From the NCBI RefSeq assembly GCF_002909445.1, contig NZ_PPXC01000014.1, positions 1 through 64,000 of the forward strand: a stretch of DNA of 64,000 bases, in the 5' to 3' direction. Of the stretch, positions 17,454-26,789 are shown piece by piece. This DNA is from Arthrobacter glacialis (GTDB lineage Bacteria; Actinomycetota; Actinomycetes; Actinomycetales; Micrococcaceae). A model generated the notes under the pieces. It was not told the DNA's origin. It did not search any database and saw only the letters and a list, made by a program, of their open reading frames with translations. The stretch's first letter is position 1; each line of letters begins with the position of its first letter. A program made the position numbers and the translations under genes.

Positions 17454-18677
17454 ATGACCATTTCACTGACACTTCCACGCCCAGACGGCGCGCTGGAAGC
17501 ACTCACCTTGAATGAAACCGGACCGTGGCGCAAGCCCACCGGATTGATCAGCTCCCGCAAGGTCTACGCGGCAGCTCACGTCACACCCAAGGTCCTGGGC
17601 AACAATGTACCGGGCGCCCCGGCCCAGATTGACTGGGATTCCACCTTGGCCTTCCGCCGCGAGCTGTGGAGCTGGGGCGTTGGCATTGCCGATGCCATGG
17701 ACACCGCCCAGCGAGGCATGGGCCTGGATTGGGCCGCCACCCAGCAGCTCATCAACCGCAGTGCCGCCGAGGCCGCTCTCATCGCGACGCCCGAACGGAC
17801 CGTGCGGGACCTGTTGGCCTGCGGTGCCGGCACAGACCAGCTGGACCCGGCCGACGTCGAACCCGGCGAGGCAGGGCTGGCGGCCGTGCTGGCCGCCTAC
17901 CGCGAGCAGATCGCCGTCGTCGAGGCTTCCGGTGCCAAGGTCATCATCATGGCTTCGCGCGCCCTCGCCAAGGTGGCCGCCGGCCCGTCGGATTACCTCG
18001 CCCTCTACGGCACGCTGCTCTCCGAGGTCAAGGAACCCGTCGTCCTCCACTGGTTGGGCACCATGTTTGACCCCGCCCTGGCCGGCTACTGGGGCAGCGA
18101 AGACGTTGCCGCCGCGACCGCCACGTTCCAGCTGCTCATTGCGACGCATGCTGCGAAGGTTGACGGCGTGAAGGTTTCCCTGCTCGACGCCGGACACGAA
18201 GTTGTGCTGCGCGCGTCCCTTCCCGAGGGCGTGCGTCTCTACACGGGGGATGACTTCAACTACCCCGAGCTCATCGACGGCGACGGCTCACACTATTCCG
18301 ATGCGCTCCTTGGCATCTTTGCCGCGATTGCTCCGGCCGCGTCCACGGCGTTGCAGGAGTACGACGCCGGCCGCCCCGCCGAGGCCCGCGCCATCCTGGA
18401 TTCCACCCGGGATTTGGGGCTGCACATCTTCGAGGCGCCCACGTACTACTACAAGACAGGCATTGCTTTCCTGGCGTGGCTCAACGGCTTCCAGCCAGGC
18501 TTCCAGATGATCGGCGGCCTGCACGCCGGCCGCGACCTCAACCACCTGGTCAAGCTGTTCCGCCTGGCCAACACGGCCGCCCTCCTGCTTGCGCCGGAGC
18601 TTGCCGCGACACGCATGGCCGGATTTCTGAACACCGCAGGTGTCGAGTGTGTTGTGCTGGAAGGGGCCCACGCGTGA
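17454..18677 (+). CDS. DUF993 family protein (dihydrodipicolinate synthase-like aldolase)
   Basis: Protein of 407 aa with the DUF993 hallmark segment VYAAAHV...DWDSTLAFRRELWSWGVGIADAMDTAQRGMGLDW near residues 40-95, then a TIM-barrel-like run of strands (KVIIMASRAL, VVLHWLGTMFDP, GVKVSLLD, YTGDDFNYPELIDGDG). The family is often named dihydrodipicolinate synthase-like and is thought to be a class I-type aldolase or lyase, but no reaction is established. The start is the ATG 2 nt after the Gfo stop; longer frames lie within Gfo. It is translationally coupled to the isomerase gene, whose GTG overlaps its TGA. Confidence 0.82.
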   Translation: MTISLTLPRPDGALEALTLNETGPWRKPTGLISSRKVYAAAHVTPKVLGNNVPGAPAQIDWDSTLAFRRELWSWGVGIADAMDTAQRGMGLDWAATQQLINRSAAEAALIATPERTVRDLLACGAGTDQLDPADVEPGEAGLAAVLAAYREQIAVVEASGAKVIIMASRALAKVAAGPSDYLALYGTLLSEVKEPVVLHWLGTMFDPALAGYWGSEDVAAATATFQLLIATHAAKVDGVKVSLLDAGHEVVLRASLPEGVRLYTGDDFNYPELIDGDGSHYSDALLGIFAAIAPAASTALQEYDAGRPAEARAILDSTRDLGLHIFEAPTYYYKTGIAFLAWLNGFQPGFQMIGGLHAGRDLNHLVKLFRLANTAALLLAPELAATRMAGFLNTAGVECVVLEGAHA

Positions 18678-19582
18678 GCAACTTCGAGAAGCTGTCCATC
18701 AACACAGCAACCATCAAGAAGGCCTCGCTTGCCGAAGCCCTGTCCTTGACGGCAGCCGCGGGTCTGTCCCACATCGGATTGTGGCGCGACAAAGTGGCCG
18801 AAGTGGGGTTGGAGCGCGCCGTTGAGATGGTGCGTTCATCCGGTCTGCAAGTATCAAGCTTGTGCCGCGGCGGCTTCCTGACCGCCGCCGACCCGGCCGG
18901 CCAGGCCGCTGCACTGGCCGACAACCAGGCCGCCATCTTGGAAGCCAAGGCCCTGGGCACCACCGAGATCATCATGGTGGTGGGCGGACTGCCCGATTTC
19001 AGCGTCTCACCGGGTGCCGTTGATGGCGGGGGCTCGGCCGCGGCAGTTGCTGGTGGCAAGGATATTGTGCTGGCCCGCCAGCGCGTTGCCGACCGGCTCG
19101 CCGAGCTGGTCCCGTTCGCCCTGAAGCACGGGGTGCGTCTGGTCTTGGAGCCCTTGCATCCCATGTACGCCGCGGATAGGGCTGTCCTCTCAACGTTGGG
19201 CCAGGCCCTGGATTTGGCTGCCCCGCACCCAGTGGAGGCCGTGGGCGTGGTGGTGGACACCTTCCACGTCTGGTGGGACCCGTCGCTGCGCGAGCAGATT
19301 GCCCGCGCAGGTGCCGAGGGCCGCATCGCCTCCTACCAGGTGTGCGACTTCAACCTGCCCATCGCCGCAGACGCATTGTTGTCCCGCGGTTTCATGGGCG
19401 ACGGCGTGATCGACTTCGCCTCGATCGGTGCCTGGGTTGCCGAGGCTGGCTACGACGGCGTGGTTGAGGTGGAAATCTTCAACGAGGACATCTGGGCCCA
19501 GCCTTACGCGGATGTCATCGACACCGTCAAGGCCCGCTACGCCGAATGGGTGGCCCCGCACCTGGCCCTGACAAGCGTCTAG
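18674..19582 (+). CDS. Sugar phosphate isomerase/epimerase (xylose isomerase-like TIM barrel)
   Basis: AP-endonuclease-2-type TIM barrel of 302 aa. Metal-binding acidic and histidine residues appear in the usual strands: LVLEPLHPM (Glu), VVVDTFHVWWDP (Asp, His), YQVCDFNLP (Asp) and VEVEIFNED (Glu) near the C-terminus. This set is typical of metal-dependent 3-keto-sugar or inositol-type isomerases and epimerases. The GTG start overlaps the DUF993 stop (GTGA). It is the last gene of the LacI-controlled operon and is followed by a large inverted repeat. Substrate not identifiable. Confidence 0.86.
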   Translation: MSNFEKLSINTATIKKASLAEALSLTAAAGLSHIGLWRDKVAEVGLERAVEMVRSSGLQVSSLCRGGFLTAADPAGQAAALADNQAAILEAKALGTTEIIMVVGGLPDFSVSPGAVDGGGSAAAVAGGKDIVLARQRVADRLAELVPFALKHGVRLVLEPLHPMYAADRAVLSTLGQALDLAAPHPVEAVGVVVDTFHVWWDPSLREQIARAGAEGRIASYQVCDFNLPIAADALLSRGFMGDGVIDFASIGAWVAEAGYDGVVEVEIFNEDIWAQPYADVIDTVKARYAEWVAPHLALTSV

Positions 19583-19613
19583 GTTCACCTCCGGCGGAGG
19601 ACCGGCGCTTCAC

Positions 19614-19703
19614 GGATTTGGGGGCTGGTGCCCGCACCGCGCCACACACGGCTTCGTCGGTGTGTCCGCGGCGACGCCCACCACGCCTCCAGCCCCCAAA
19701 TCC
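19614..19703. repeat. Long inverted repeat with nested hairpin between convergent genes
   Basis: Outer arms of 15 bp are perfectly complementary (GGATTTGGGGGCTGG / CCAGCCCCCAAATCC), and a second small hairpin (ACACAC / GTGTGT) lies inside the 60-nt interior. It fills the convergent gap between the isomerase operon and the PQQ dehydrogenase gene and probably terminates both. Confidence 0.7.
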
Positions 19704-19747
19704 GCTGCGCGCCCGCGTTGTCGAAAATGCCGGGTTCGGCGCCGCTC

Positions 19748-20890
19748 TCAGCCGAGCACGATCGCCACGATTCTGTCGTCGCCATCCCTTGGGCTGCCGC
19801 GGCCGTCTGTATTGTTCGTCAGAACAAGCAGGCGGCCGTCTGCGGTTAATGCCACGTCGCGGAGCCTGCCGAGTTCACCCACGAGGGTTTCGTTTGATGC
19901 GGGAGTGCCGGCTAGATCAATAACCCACAGGCGTTGTCCGCGCAGCGCAGCCATGTAGAGGGTGGTGCCGTTGATCGCGATTCCGCTGGGGCTGGCCTCG
20001 TCCGTGGACCACTGGAGCACCGGATTAACAAAGCGCTTGTCGTCCCCTATTCCTTCCACCAGCGGCCAGCCGTAATTCGCCCCGGCCTTGACCTCATTGA
20101 GCTCATCCCACTGGTTTTGGCCAAATTCCGAGGCCCACATCCTGCCCTGGCCATCCCAGGCAATGCCTTGGGGGTTGCGGTGCCCCAAAGACCACACGGG
20201 GCTGCCCGGGAACGGGTTGTCGGCGGGGATTCCGCCGTCGGGCGTTAATCGCAGAATCTTTCCCGACAGGGACGTGGGATCCTGGGCAGCGTTTGCGTTC
20301 CCGGCGTCGCCGGAGGTGACGTAGAGCATGCCGTCCGGGCCGAACGCGAGCCTGCCACCGTTGTGGTTGCCCGCTTTGGCAATGCCGGCGATGATAGTTT
20401 CGGGAGCACCCAGGCTCCTTTCGCCGGCTGCTCCCAGCACGGGCATCCGCACAATCCTGTGGTCACTTTCGGCGGTGAAGTAGGCGTACAGCATCAGGCA
20501 GCCCGTGTCCGGTGTTGGGTTTCCGTCACAGCCACCCAGCCGCACAGCCAGACCCAGCAGGCCGCCTTCACCGGAAGCGACCACTCCGGGTATCGTTCCC
20601 ATGTCTCGCGTGGCCCCTTGTGCCGACACTTCTACAATCTGGCCCGTGTCCCGTTCGCTGACCAAGATTGAACGGTCCGCCAGCAACGCCATGGACCACG
20701 GGGCGTCAAGTCCCGTCGCAACGTCGCCGCTTCCGCCTGCCGCAGCTGCTGGGGTACTTGGCCCGGGGGCAGGGGTGATTGATGTGCAGGCGGCCATGGA
20801 CAACGCTGTCGTGAAACAAGCGGCAGCCAAGACAGTCCGGTTGCTCCTGGGGCGGCTCCGTTCGCCGAGCCGCGCTGCGCAGTGACTCAT
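19748..20890 (-). CDS. PQQ-dependent sugar dehydrogenase-like lipoprotein
   Basis: Six-bladed propeller enzyme of the glucose/sorbosone dehydrogenase family, 380 aa. The N-terminus is a basic region and hydrophobic stretch ending in a probable lipobox (SMAAC, lipidated Cys35), so it would be membrane-anchored outside the cell. Family motifs: PWSMALLADRSILVSERDTG, GEGGLLGLAV, NHNGGRLAFGPDGMLYVTSGDAG, LGHRNPQGIAWD, WASEFGQNQWDELNEV, NYGWPLVEG. These match the soluble-type quinoprotein group (aldose sugar dehydrogenase-like). The substrate, and whether PQQ is available, are not shown by this window. Confidence 0.88.
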   Translation of the reverse strand: MSHCAARLGERSRPRSNRTVLAAACFTTALSMAACTSITPAPGPSTPAAAAGGSGDVATGLDAPWSMALLADRSILVSERDTGQIVEVSAQGATRDMGTIPGVVASGEGGLLGLAVRLGGCDGNPTPDTGCLMLYAYFTAESDHRIVRMPVLGAAGERSLGAPETIIAGIAKAGNHNGGRLAFGPDGMLYVTSGDAGNANAAQDPTSLSGKILRLTPDGGIPADNPFPGSPVWSLGHRNPQGIAWDGQGRMWASEFGQNQWDELNEVKAGANYGWPLVEGIGDDKRFVNPVLQWSTDEASPSGIAINGTTLYMAALRGQRLWVIDLAGTPASNETLVGELGRLRDVALTADGRLLVLTNNTDGRGSPRDGDDRIVAIVLG

Positions 20891-20951
20891 GCGCCGAGCC
20901 TACCGCAGGGGCAAGTTTCAGGGGAGGTCCCCGCCGTCGAGCCTTAAAGCA

Positions 20952-21021
20952 AACTGACCCGCAGAAAACGCCGGAAAAACGATCAAAATCGTCTTTTTTC
21001 GGCGTTTTCTGCGGGTCAGTT
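20952..21021. repeat. 70-nt near-perfect intergenic hairpin
   Basis: The outer arms (20952-20973 and 21000-21021) are complementary over 22 bp without mismatch, starting AACTGACCCGCAG and ending CTGCGGGTCAGTT. An inner stem (AAAAACGAT / ATCGT + TTTTT with one bulge) continues to a 4-nt loop, so nearly the whole element pairs. It lies 8 nt after the UDG-like stop on the minus strand. Confidence 0.85.
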
Positions 21022-21029
21022 GGAAAAAG

Positions 21030-21665
21030 TTAGCGGCCCTTGACGGGGATTCCGTTGCGGGTCATTGACTCGGCGTAGGCCTTGGCCGATTCCAGCAGCC
21101 ACTGCTCCTGGCGTTCGGGCGAGCCGGCAAAGCTGCGGCCTGAGAGTGAACGGACCTTGTAAATGCCGAATCCACGCTTGTACAGCATGGGGCCCTGTGC
21201 CTTCAGGAGCTGGTCTGCCAGTCGGTGCGCCTCGGTGCCGTGTGCCACCAGTGCTGACGCGCGGGGGACCAGGGTCATGAACTTCACCAGCGGGCGCAGG
21301 CCCTGCTCAATCTGCGGTGCCGTGAGGCGGCCGTTGGGCTCGCCCGGCGTGAACCAGGGGTGTACGTTCCACGGCATGACCAGGCTGGGACGCAGGCCAA
21401 TCTGCCAGTGGATGCCCAGCAAGCGGGTGGCTGCCTGCTCGTCGCCGGCGGTGATGAAACCTGACTCGTCCATCTCGCCAACGTTGGAGAACAAGCTGAT
21501 GATCTTGCACTCGTCGACATCGTGAACGGGGTCTACATAGGCCACCTGCTGCTCGGGCCGGGCTTCCGCCAGGGTGTCGCAGAGCTCGGTGATGGGTGCA
21601 ATGTTCTCGTCGTAACGGCGATTCCAAAGCTGGTCACGCAGTGATTCAGTGGCCACGGATGTCAT
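21030..21665 (-). CDS. Uracil-DNA glycosylase-like protein
   Basis: Protein of 211 aa with segments seen in actinobacterial proteins annotated as uracil-DNA glycosylase-like: DPVHDVDECKIISLFSNVGEMDESGF, VMPWNVHPWFTPGEPNG and LVPRASALVAHGTEAHRLADQLL. The PWNVHPWF string could be the uracil-recognition loop, but the catalytic water-activating motif of classical UDG families is not obvious, so the enzymatic role is uncertain. The ATG at 21665 has AAGGAG about 12 nt upstream; an upstream extension of 21 codons has no support. A very strong hairpin follows the stop. Confidence 0.6.
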   Translation of the reverse strand: MTSVATESLRDQLWNRRYDENIAPITELCDTLAEARPEQQVAYVDPVHDVDECKIISLFSNVGEMDESGFITAGDEQAATRLLGIHWQIGLRPSLVMPWNVHPWFTPGEPNGRLTAPQIEQGLRPLVKFMTLVPRASALVAHGTEAHRLADQLLKAQGPMLYKRGFGIYKVRSLSGRSFAGSPERQEQWLLESAKAYAESMTRNGIPVKGR

Positions 21666-21973
21666 TGAGGCGTTGTTCTCCTTATGAAGAATGAGAGTGT
21701 TGGCGGTAGCTGCCCGGCAGGGGGCCATGTCCGACCTCTTAGCTTAGCAATCTTCGCCGGTCCATGGGCCGTCCGGGGGTGTGCTAAGGGAGCGCAGAAA
21801 CTTTTTATTGTGAGAAACACGACAGCCCAAAAATCCACTGATTTAGCCGATTTTGCCCCTTTTGTTCCTGACGGTCGACGCCGGACCCCTCACGATGGGC
21901 GGCTGGCTCCCGGCCGTGGGCCCCCCGCCGTCGGCATTCGACACTCCAGTACCGTTGGCGGCAAAATGGTGGC
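21666..21973. other. 308-nt divergent promoter region
   Basis: This gap separates the minus-strand UDG-like gene from the plus-strand acyl-CoA synthetase gene. I see no ORF with support and no strong repeat; it presumably carries the two promoters. The A+T-rich part at 21800-21850 is the lowest-GC segment. Confidence 0.4.
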
Positions 21974-23722
21974 ATGGCGAACATTGAGCAGTCCAGCACC
22001 GAGCAGTCCAGCACAGAGCAGTCCAGCAGCGAAGCGCAGAACATCCCCACCCAGCCGTGGGTGAGGAACTACCAGCCGGGCGTCCCGGCAGACATTGAGC
22101 TGCCCACGGAGTCCCTGGTGGCCATGTTTGAGCGCTCCGTTGCGGAAGCGGGCGAGCACCCGGCCATGGAGTTCTTTGGCCGCCGGACCAGCTACCGCGA
22201 ATTGGGGGAGCAGGTGGAGCGGGCGGCTGAGGGTTTGCGCCGGCTGGGCGTCAGGGCGGGGGACAGGGTGGCTCTCATTCTCCCCAACTGCCCACAGCAC
22301 GTGGTGGCCTTTTATGCCGTCCTGCGTCTGGGGGCCGTGGTGGTGGAACACAACCCGCTGTACACTTCACGCGAGCTCCGGCATCAATTTGAGGACCATC
22401 AGGCCCGAGTGGTCATCGCCTGGGACAAAGCTGTGGCAGCCGTTCAAGCATTCCCCGCCGACGTGAGCATTGATCACATTGTGGCCGTGAACCTCTTAAA
22501 CGCATTCCCGGTCGCCAAGCGTCTGGCCTTGGCGTTGCCGCTGAAAAAGCTCCGGGAAACGCGGGCAGCGCTCAGTGCCCCGGCGCCGGGAGCCATGGCG
22601 TGGAAGGATCTGCTGGCCCACGGCAGGATCAGCTCCACCCACCCGCGCCCCGGAGTGCAGGACCTGGCCGTGATCGGCTACACCTCCGGCACCACGGGAA
22701 ACCCCAAGGGCGCCATGCTCACCCACTACAACCTTTACGCCAACGCCCTTCAAGGCGAGGCATGGATGCACGGCGCGCAGGAGCGCAAGGAAATTCTCTA
22801 CGCCATTTTGCCCATGTTCCACGCCTTTGGCATGACCCTCTACCTCACGTTTGGCATCCGCAAACAGGGCCTGCTGGTGCTGTTCCCCAAGTTTGATACC
22901 GATCTGGTGCTGGCCGCCATGAAGAAGTCACCGGCCACCGTGTACTGTGCGGTGCCGCCCATCTATGAACGCACAGCCTTGGCGGCAAAGGAGAAGGGCG
23001 TTTCCTTGCGCTCCTGCAAATACAGCATCTCCGGCGCCATGAATCTGCCCGACCATGTGGTGGAACTGTGGGAATCGGTCTCCGGCGGTTTGCTGGTGGA
23101 GGGCTACGGCATGACCGAATCTTCGCCCGTGGCGCTGGGCAATCCCTTCCACCCCACGCGGCGCAACGGCACCATCGGCGTGCCGTTCCCGTCCACCTTG
23201 ATGCGGGTGTCCGACGTCGACGATCCCGGCGTGGACGTCCCCCAGGGTGAGCGTGGGGAACTGCTCCTGAAGGGCCCGCAGGTTTTCGCGGGCTATTGGA
23301 ACAATCCTGAGGAAACGGCCAAGGCGCTCACCGAGGACGGTTGGTTGCGCACGGGCGACATCGTCACGGTGGACCCGGACGGTTTCACCACCATCGTGGA
23401 CAGGATGAAGGAACTGGTCATCACGGGCGGCTTCAACGTTTCCCCCTCCGAGGTGGAGGCCGTTCTTCGCCTGCACGACGACGTGGCCGACGTCGCGGTC
23501 TTTGGCAAGCCCTTGGAACGGGGCGGGGAAATGGTGGTTGCCGCCGTCGTGCTTCAGGCAGGCACCAGCCTGGACGAGGCAGCCCTGCGCGCGCACTGCC
23601 GTGAGCGCATGGCGGGCTACAAGGTTCCCGTCCGGATTGTGGCCGTTGCTGACATGCCGCGTTCCATGCTGGGCAAGATCTTGCGCAAGCAGGTCAAAGA
23701 ACAGGTGCTGCCCATACTCTGA
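21974..23722 (+). CDS. Acyl-CoA synthetase / long-chain fatty acid-CoA ligase (AMP-binding family)
   Basis: ANL-superfamily adenylating enzyme of 582 aa. Motifs are [16 protein letters not shown] (about 235), [25 protein letters not shown] and the C-terminal lysine motif ...[10 protein letters not shown]. This is the standard fatty-acyl-CoA ligase layout, activating a fatty acid with ATP and CoA. The N-terminus carries three copies of EQSS(T/S) encoded by a 15-bp tandem repeat, ahead of the conserved [16 protein letters not shown], so the first about 20 residues are probably disordered. The start has little Shine-Dalgarno support. Chain-length preference cannot be read. Confidence 0.9.
   Translation: MANIEQSSTEQSSTEQSSSEAQNIPTQPWVRNYQPGVPADIELPTESLVAMFERSVAEAGEHPAMEFFGRRTSYRELGEQVERAAEGLRRLGVRAGDRVALILPNCPQHVVAFYAVLRLGAVVVEHNPLYTSRELRHQFEDHQARVVIAWDKAVAAVQAFPADVSIDHIVAVNLLNAFPVAKRLALALPLKKLRETRAALSAPAPGAMAWKDLLAHGRISSTHPRPGVQDLAVIGYTSGTTGNPKGAMLTHYNLYANALQGEAWMHGAQERKEILYAILPMFHAFGMTLYLTFGIRKQGLLVLFPKFDTDLVLAAMKKSPATVYCAVPPIYERTALAAKEKGVSLRSCKYSISGAMNLPDHVVELWESVSGGLLVEGYGMTESSPVALGNPFHPTRRNGTIGVPFPSTLMRVSDVDDPGVDVPQGERGELLLKGPQVFAGYWNNPEETAKALTEDGWLRTGDIVTVDPDGFTTIVDRMKELVITGGFNVSPSEVEAVLRLHDDVADVAVFGKPLERGGEMVVAAVVLQAGTSLDEAALRAHCRERMAGYKVPVRIVAVADMPRSMLGKILRKQVKEQVLPIL
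21986..22030 (+). repeat. Three in-frame 15-bp tandem repeats at the synthetase N-terminus
   Basis: Units GAGCAGTCCAGCACC, GAGCAGTCCAGCACA and GAGCAGTCCAGCAGC follow each other directly. Because the unit is a multiple of three, copy changes would not shift the frame. Confidence 0.9.
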
Positions 23723-23805
23723 CCGTAGCCACCTCTGTTGCTCGCGCCACCGCAGGCCTAGGCTGGACAGTGGCGGGGGGCCAACGACGAAGGGAAGCAG
23801 CAATC

Positions 23806-24183
23806 ATGTTGGAAAACAGCAAGGCATTTAGTGGATTCTCCGTGGACAGCATTCCAGCGGCCCGTGATTTTTACGGCACCACGCTGGGCCTGGACGTGGC
23901 TGAACAGGACGGCATGCTGACCCTGCACCTGCCAGGCGGTGGGACAGTGTTGGTCTACCCCAAGGGTGACAGCCATGAGCCGGCGTCGTTCACGGTTTTG
24001 AATTTTCCGGTTCCGGACATTGAAGGTGCGGTGGACGCACTGGCCGCTGCCGGCGTCGAGCTTGAGCATTATGCCGGCACCCCCATGGAGACCGACGCCA
24101 AGGGTATCTTCCGCAGCGGCGGCCCGCTCATAGCCTGGTTCAAGGATCCGGCCGGGAACGTGCTCAGCGTCATCCAAGAATAA
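23806..24183 (+). CDS. VOC family (glyoxalase/bleomycin resistance) protein
   Basis: Single vicinal-oxygen-chelate domain of 125 aa: [23 protein letters not shown] at the start, [26 protein letters not shown] in the second module and [12 protein letters not shown] at the end. The expected metal-binding His/Glu positions are only partly conserved (first module lacks the usual His), so a lyase or binding role rather than true glyoxalase I is likely. The ATG at 23806 follows GAAGGGAAGCAG; an upstream GTG frame is unsupported. Confidence 0.8.
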   Translation: MLENSKAFSGFSVDSIPAARDFYGTTLGLDVAEQDGMLTLHLPGGGTVLVYPKGDSHEPASFTVLNFPVPDIEGAVDALAAAGVELEHYAGTPMETDAKGIFRSGGPLIAWFKDPAGNVLSVIQE

Positions 24184-24272
24184 ACAAGCCGACGTCCCCA
24201 TCGCGGCACCAAACCCGCCAAAATGTGGACCGTACCGCCGTTTGTTGCGTTGAATATGTGAAGATTGAAGGC

Positions 24273-25508
24273 ATGCGCCCCATGCAATTTTCTTCCAAAT
24301 TAGCCAACGTTCGCTACGAACTCCGCGGACCCATCCTGCACGCTGCCCAGAAGATGGAGGCGGAGGGCCACCGGATCCTGCGCATGAACCTTGGCGACAC
24401 GGCACCCTTTGGCCTGGAAGCGCCGGAGTCCATTGTGGTGGACATGATCCACCACCTGCGCGGCGCCCAGGGCTACAGCGATTCCAAGGGCATCTTCTCC
24501 GCCCGCACGGCCATCTCCCAGTATTACCAAACCAAGGGTTTGATGACTATTGGGGTGGATGACATCTTTGTGGGCAACGGCGTCAGCGAACTCATTTCCA
24601 TGACCCTGCAGGCGTTCCTGGAGAATGGCGACGAAGTCCTGATTCCCGCACCCGATTACCCTCTGTGGACGGCCTCGGTCACGCTCACCGGCGGCATCCC
24701 CGTGCACTACCTCTGTGATGAGGACAACGAATGGTGGCCCGACCTGGCCGACGTCGAAGCCAAGATCACGCCCAAGACGCGCGCCATCGTCATCATCAAC
24801 CCGAACAACCCCACCGGTGCCGTGTACCCGCGCCACATTCTGGAGGCGTTTGTGGAGCTGGCCCGCAAGCACGACCTGGTGATTTTCTCGGATGAGATCT
24901 ACGAGAAGATCCTCTATGACGGCCGCACCCACATCCACATGGCCGCCATGTCCAAGGACGTCTGCACGCTTACCTTCAGTGGCCTGTCCAAGGCGTACAG
25001 GATGCCCGGCTACCGGGCCGGCTGGGTGGCCTTGTCCGGCCCCCGTGCCGCCATGGCAGGGTTCAAGGAGTCACTGGAACTGCTGGCGTCGCTGCGCTTG
25101 TGCGCCAATGTGCCGGCCCAGCACGCCATCCAAACATCCCTGGGCGGCTACCAAAGCATCAACGACCTCACCAAGCCCGGCGGACGGCTGCGCGAGCAGC
25201 GCGACCTCGCCTCAAAGCTCCTCAACGCCCTGCCCGGCGTGTCCTGCGTGCCGGCTGCCGGGGCGATGTACCTGTTCGTGAAGTTGGACCCGGCGATGTA
25301 CCCCATCGAGTCCGATGAAAAGTTCGTGATCGATCTCTTGGAGGACCAGAAGATTCTCGTCAGCCATGGCACAGCCTTCCACTGGCCCACTCCGGACCAC
25401 TTCCGCTTCGTGATTTTGCCCTCCGTGGGCGACATTGAGGAGGCCGTGCGGCGCATCTCCTCCTTCCTGGCCGTCTACCGCAGCAAATCCGAGCAGCTCA
25501 CACACTAG
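24273..25508 (+). CDS. Pyridoxal phosphate-dependent aminotransferase (alanine aminotransferase-like)
   Basis: Class I/II aminotransferase of 411 aa. Family-defining segments: RGPILHAAQKMEAEGHRILRMNLGD, INPNNPTGAVYP, FSDEIYEKILYDG and the PLP lysine in SGLSKAYRMPGYRAGW (about 240). It resembles bacterial AlaA-type enzymes that interconvert alanine and pyruvate with glutamate/2-oxoglutarate. Two ATGs are possible: 24273, and 24282, which has the better spacing to GAAGG. The first is given and the alternative shortens the protein by 3 residues. Monocistronic. Confidence 0.88.
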   Translation: MRPMQFSSKLANVRYELRGPILHAAQKMEAEGHRILRMNLGDTAPFGLEAPESIVVDMIHHLRGAQGYSDSKGIFSARTAISQYYQTKGLMTIGVDDIFVGNGVSELISMTLQAFLENGDEVLIPAPDYPLWTASVTLTGGIPVHYLCDEDNEWWPDLADVEAKITPKTRAIVIINPNNPTGAVYPRHILEAFVELARKHDLVIFSDEIYEKILYDGRTHIHMAAMSKDVCTLTFSGLSKAYRMPGYRAGWVALSGPRAAMAGFKESLELLASLRLCANVPAQHAIQTSLGGYQSINDLTKPGGRLREQRDLASKLLNALPGVSCVPAAGAMYLFVKLDPAMYPIESDEKFVIDLLEDQKILVSHGTAFHWPTPDHFRFVILPSVGDIEEAVRRISSFLAVYRSKSEQLTH

Positions 25509-25606
25509 CCTCCCGGGAATAGAATCCACCGGCCCTCGGTTTTGAAAGTAGATGCAAACGCATATTCATTGCCGGGGCGCTGGATGCCCCGCGTATTTCG
25601 ACAGAA

Positions 25607-26665
25607 ATGGACGGTATTCCCGTGGCAAACGGCACTATTGAACTGGGCCTGGACACTTTCGGTGACATCACGGTTGATGAGCACGGCGCACCCAAGCATG
25701 CAGCGCACGTGATTCGCGACGTCGTCGAGCAGGCCGTGCTGGCCGACAAGCTGGGCCTGGACTACTTTGGCGTAGGCGAGCACCACCGGGACGACTTTGC
25801 TGTCTCCGCCCCGGACATGGTGCTGGCCGCCATCGCCGGCAAGACTGAGCGGATTCGCCTGGGCTCGGCCGTGACGGTTCTCAGCTCGGACGATCCGATC
25901 CGTGTGTTCCAGCGCTTTTCCACGCTCGACGCCGTATCCAACGGCCGCGCGGAGGTCATCTTGGGCCGTGGTTCCTTCACGGAATCGTTCCCGCTCTTTG
26001 GCTTCGACCTGGCCAACTATGAGGAACTCTTTGAAGAGAAGCTTGAACTGTTCAATGAACTGCGCCAGCAGGGTCCCGTGAACTGGAGCGGCAACACCCG
26101 CCCGGCCCTCACTGAACAGATGGTGTACCCGCACACCGAGTCGGGAACCTTGAAGTCCTGGGTTGCCGTGGGTGGCAGCCCGCAATCGGTGGTCCGGGCA
26201 GCCCACTACGGCATGCCCCTGATGCTGGCCATCATTGGCGGTGAACCGCAGCAGTTTACACCGTTCGCGGAGCTCTACCACCGGGCACTGAAGGAATTTG
26301 GCCAGCCGGAGCAGCCCATCGGCGTGCATTCTCCGGGCCACATCGCCGACACCGACCAGCAGGCCAAGGACGAACTGTGGCCGCACTACGAAGGCATGCA
26401 CAACCGCATTGGCCGTGACCGCGGCTGGCCGCCCATCACCCGCGCGGAGTTTGAGGCCACCGCCGGTCCGCGCGGCGCCCTGATGGTGGGCTCGCCGGAA
26501 ACGGTGGCCACCAAGATCACCACCGTGGCCAAGTCGCTGGGCCTGTCGCGCTTTGATATGAAATACAGCCACGGCACCCTGCCGCACCAGGCCATGATGA
26601 AGAGCATTGAACTCTATGCCACGAAGGTGGCCCCCATGGTGCGTGAGAACCTCCGCCAGGGCTAA
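25607..26665 (+). CDS. LLM-class flavin-dependent oxidoreductase
   Basis: Luciferase-like monooxygenase-fold protein of 352 aa: LGLDTFGDITVDEHG near the N-terminus, LDYFGVGEHHRDDFAVSAPDMVLAAIAGKTERIRLGSAVTVLSSDDPIRVFQRFSTLDAVSNGRAEVILGRG in the FMN-binding region (shown here in parts: GVGEHHRDDF; VTVLSSDDP; ILGRGSF). The family uses FMNH2 or F420 with varied substrates. A GTG 15 nt downstream is an alternative start; neither has a strong ribosome site. A 6-bp hairpin (CGGGGC / GCCCCG) lies just upstream. Confidence 0.86.
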   Translation: MDGIPVANGTIELGLDTFGDITVDEHGAPKHAAHVIRDVVEQAVLADKLGLDYFGVGEHHRDDFAVSAPDMVLAAIAGKTERIRLGSAVTVLSSDDPIRVFQRFSTLDAVSNGRAEVILGRGSFTESFPLFGFDLANYEELFEEKLELFNELRQQGPVNWSGNTRPALTEQMVYPHTESGTLKSWVAVGGSPQSVVRAAHYGMPLMLAIIGGEPQQFTPFAELYHRALKEFGQPEQPIGVHSPGHIADTDQQAKDELWPHYEGMHNRIGRDRGWPPITRAEFEATAGPRGALMVGSPETVATKITTVAKSLGLSRFDMKYSHGTLPHQAMMKSIELYATKVAPMVRENLRQG

Positions 26666-26694
26666 ACCCGCCGCGGACTTATCGACTCCTGCTG

Positions 26695-26757
26695 CCGTGA
26701 GTGTGCAGATAACGCCCTCAAGATGCGTTTTGAGGGCGTTATCTACGCACTGACCGG
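26695..26757 (-). repeat. 63-bp dispersed palindromic element, copy 1
   Basis: Arms of 21 bp (26701-26721 and 26730-26750) pair with one mismatch and one G-U; the ends CCGTGAGTG and CACTGACCGG extend it. The reverse complement matches the element at 48713-48776 over nearly its whole length, with the same CCGGTCAGTG end. It lies between the convergent LLM and pirin genes. Confidence 0.85.
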
Positions 26758-26789
26758 CTGGTCAGTCGCGCCAAGGGGCGGTCCCTGCC

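Noticed and set aside
16159-17502. 447-codon open frame antisense to the Gfo/Idh/MocA gene
   Set aside because: It covers a gene with a clear EKP motif, and its own sequence shows no family features.
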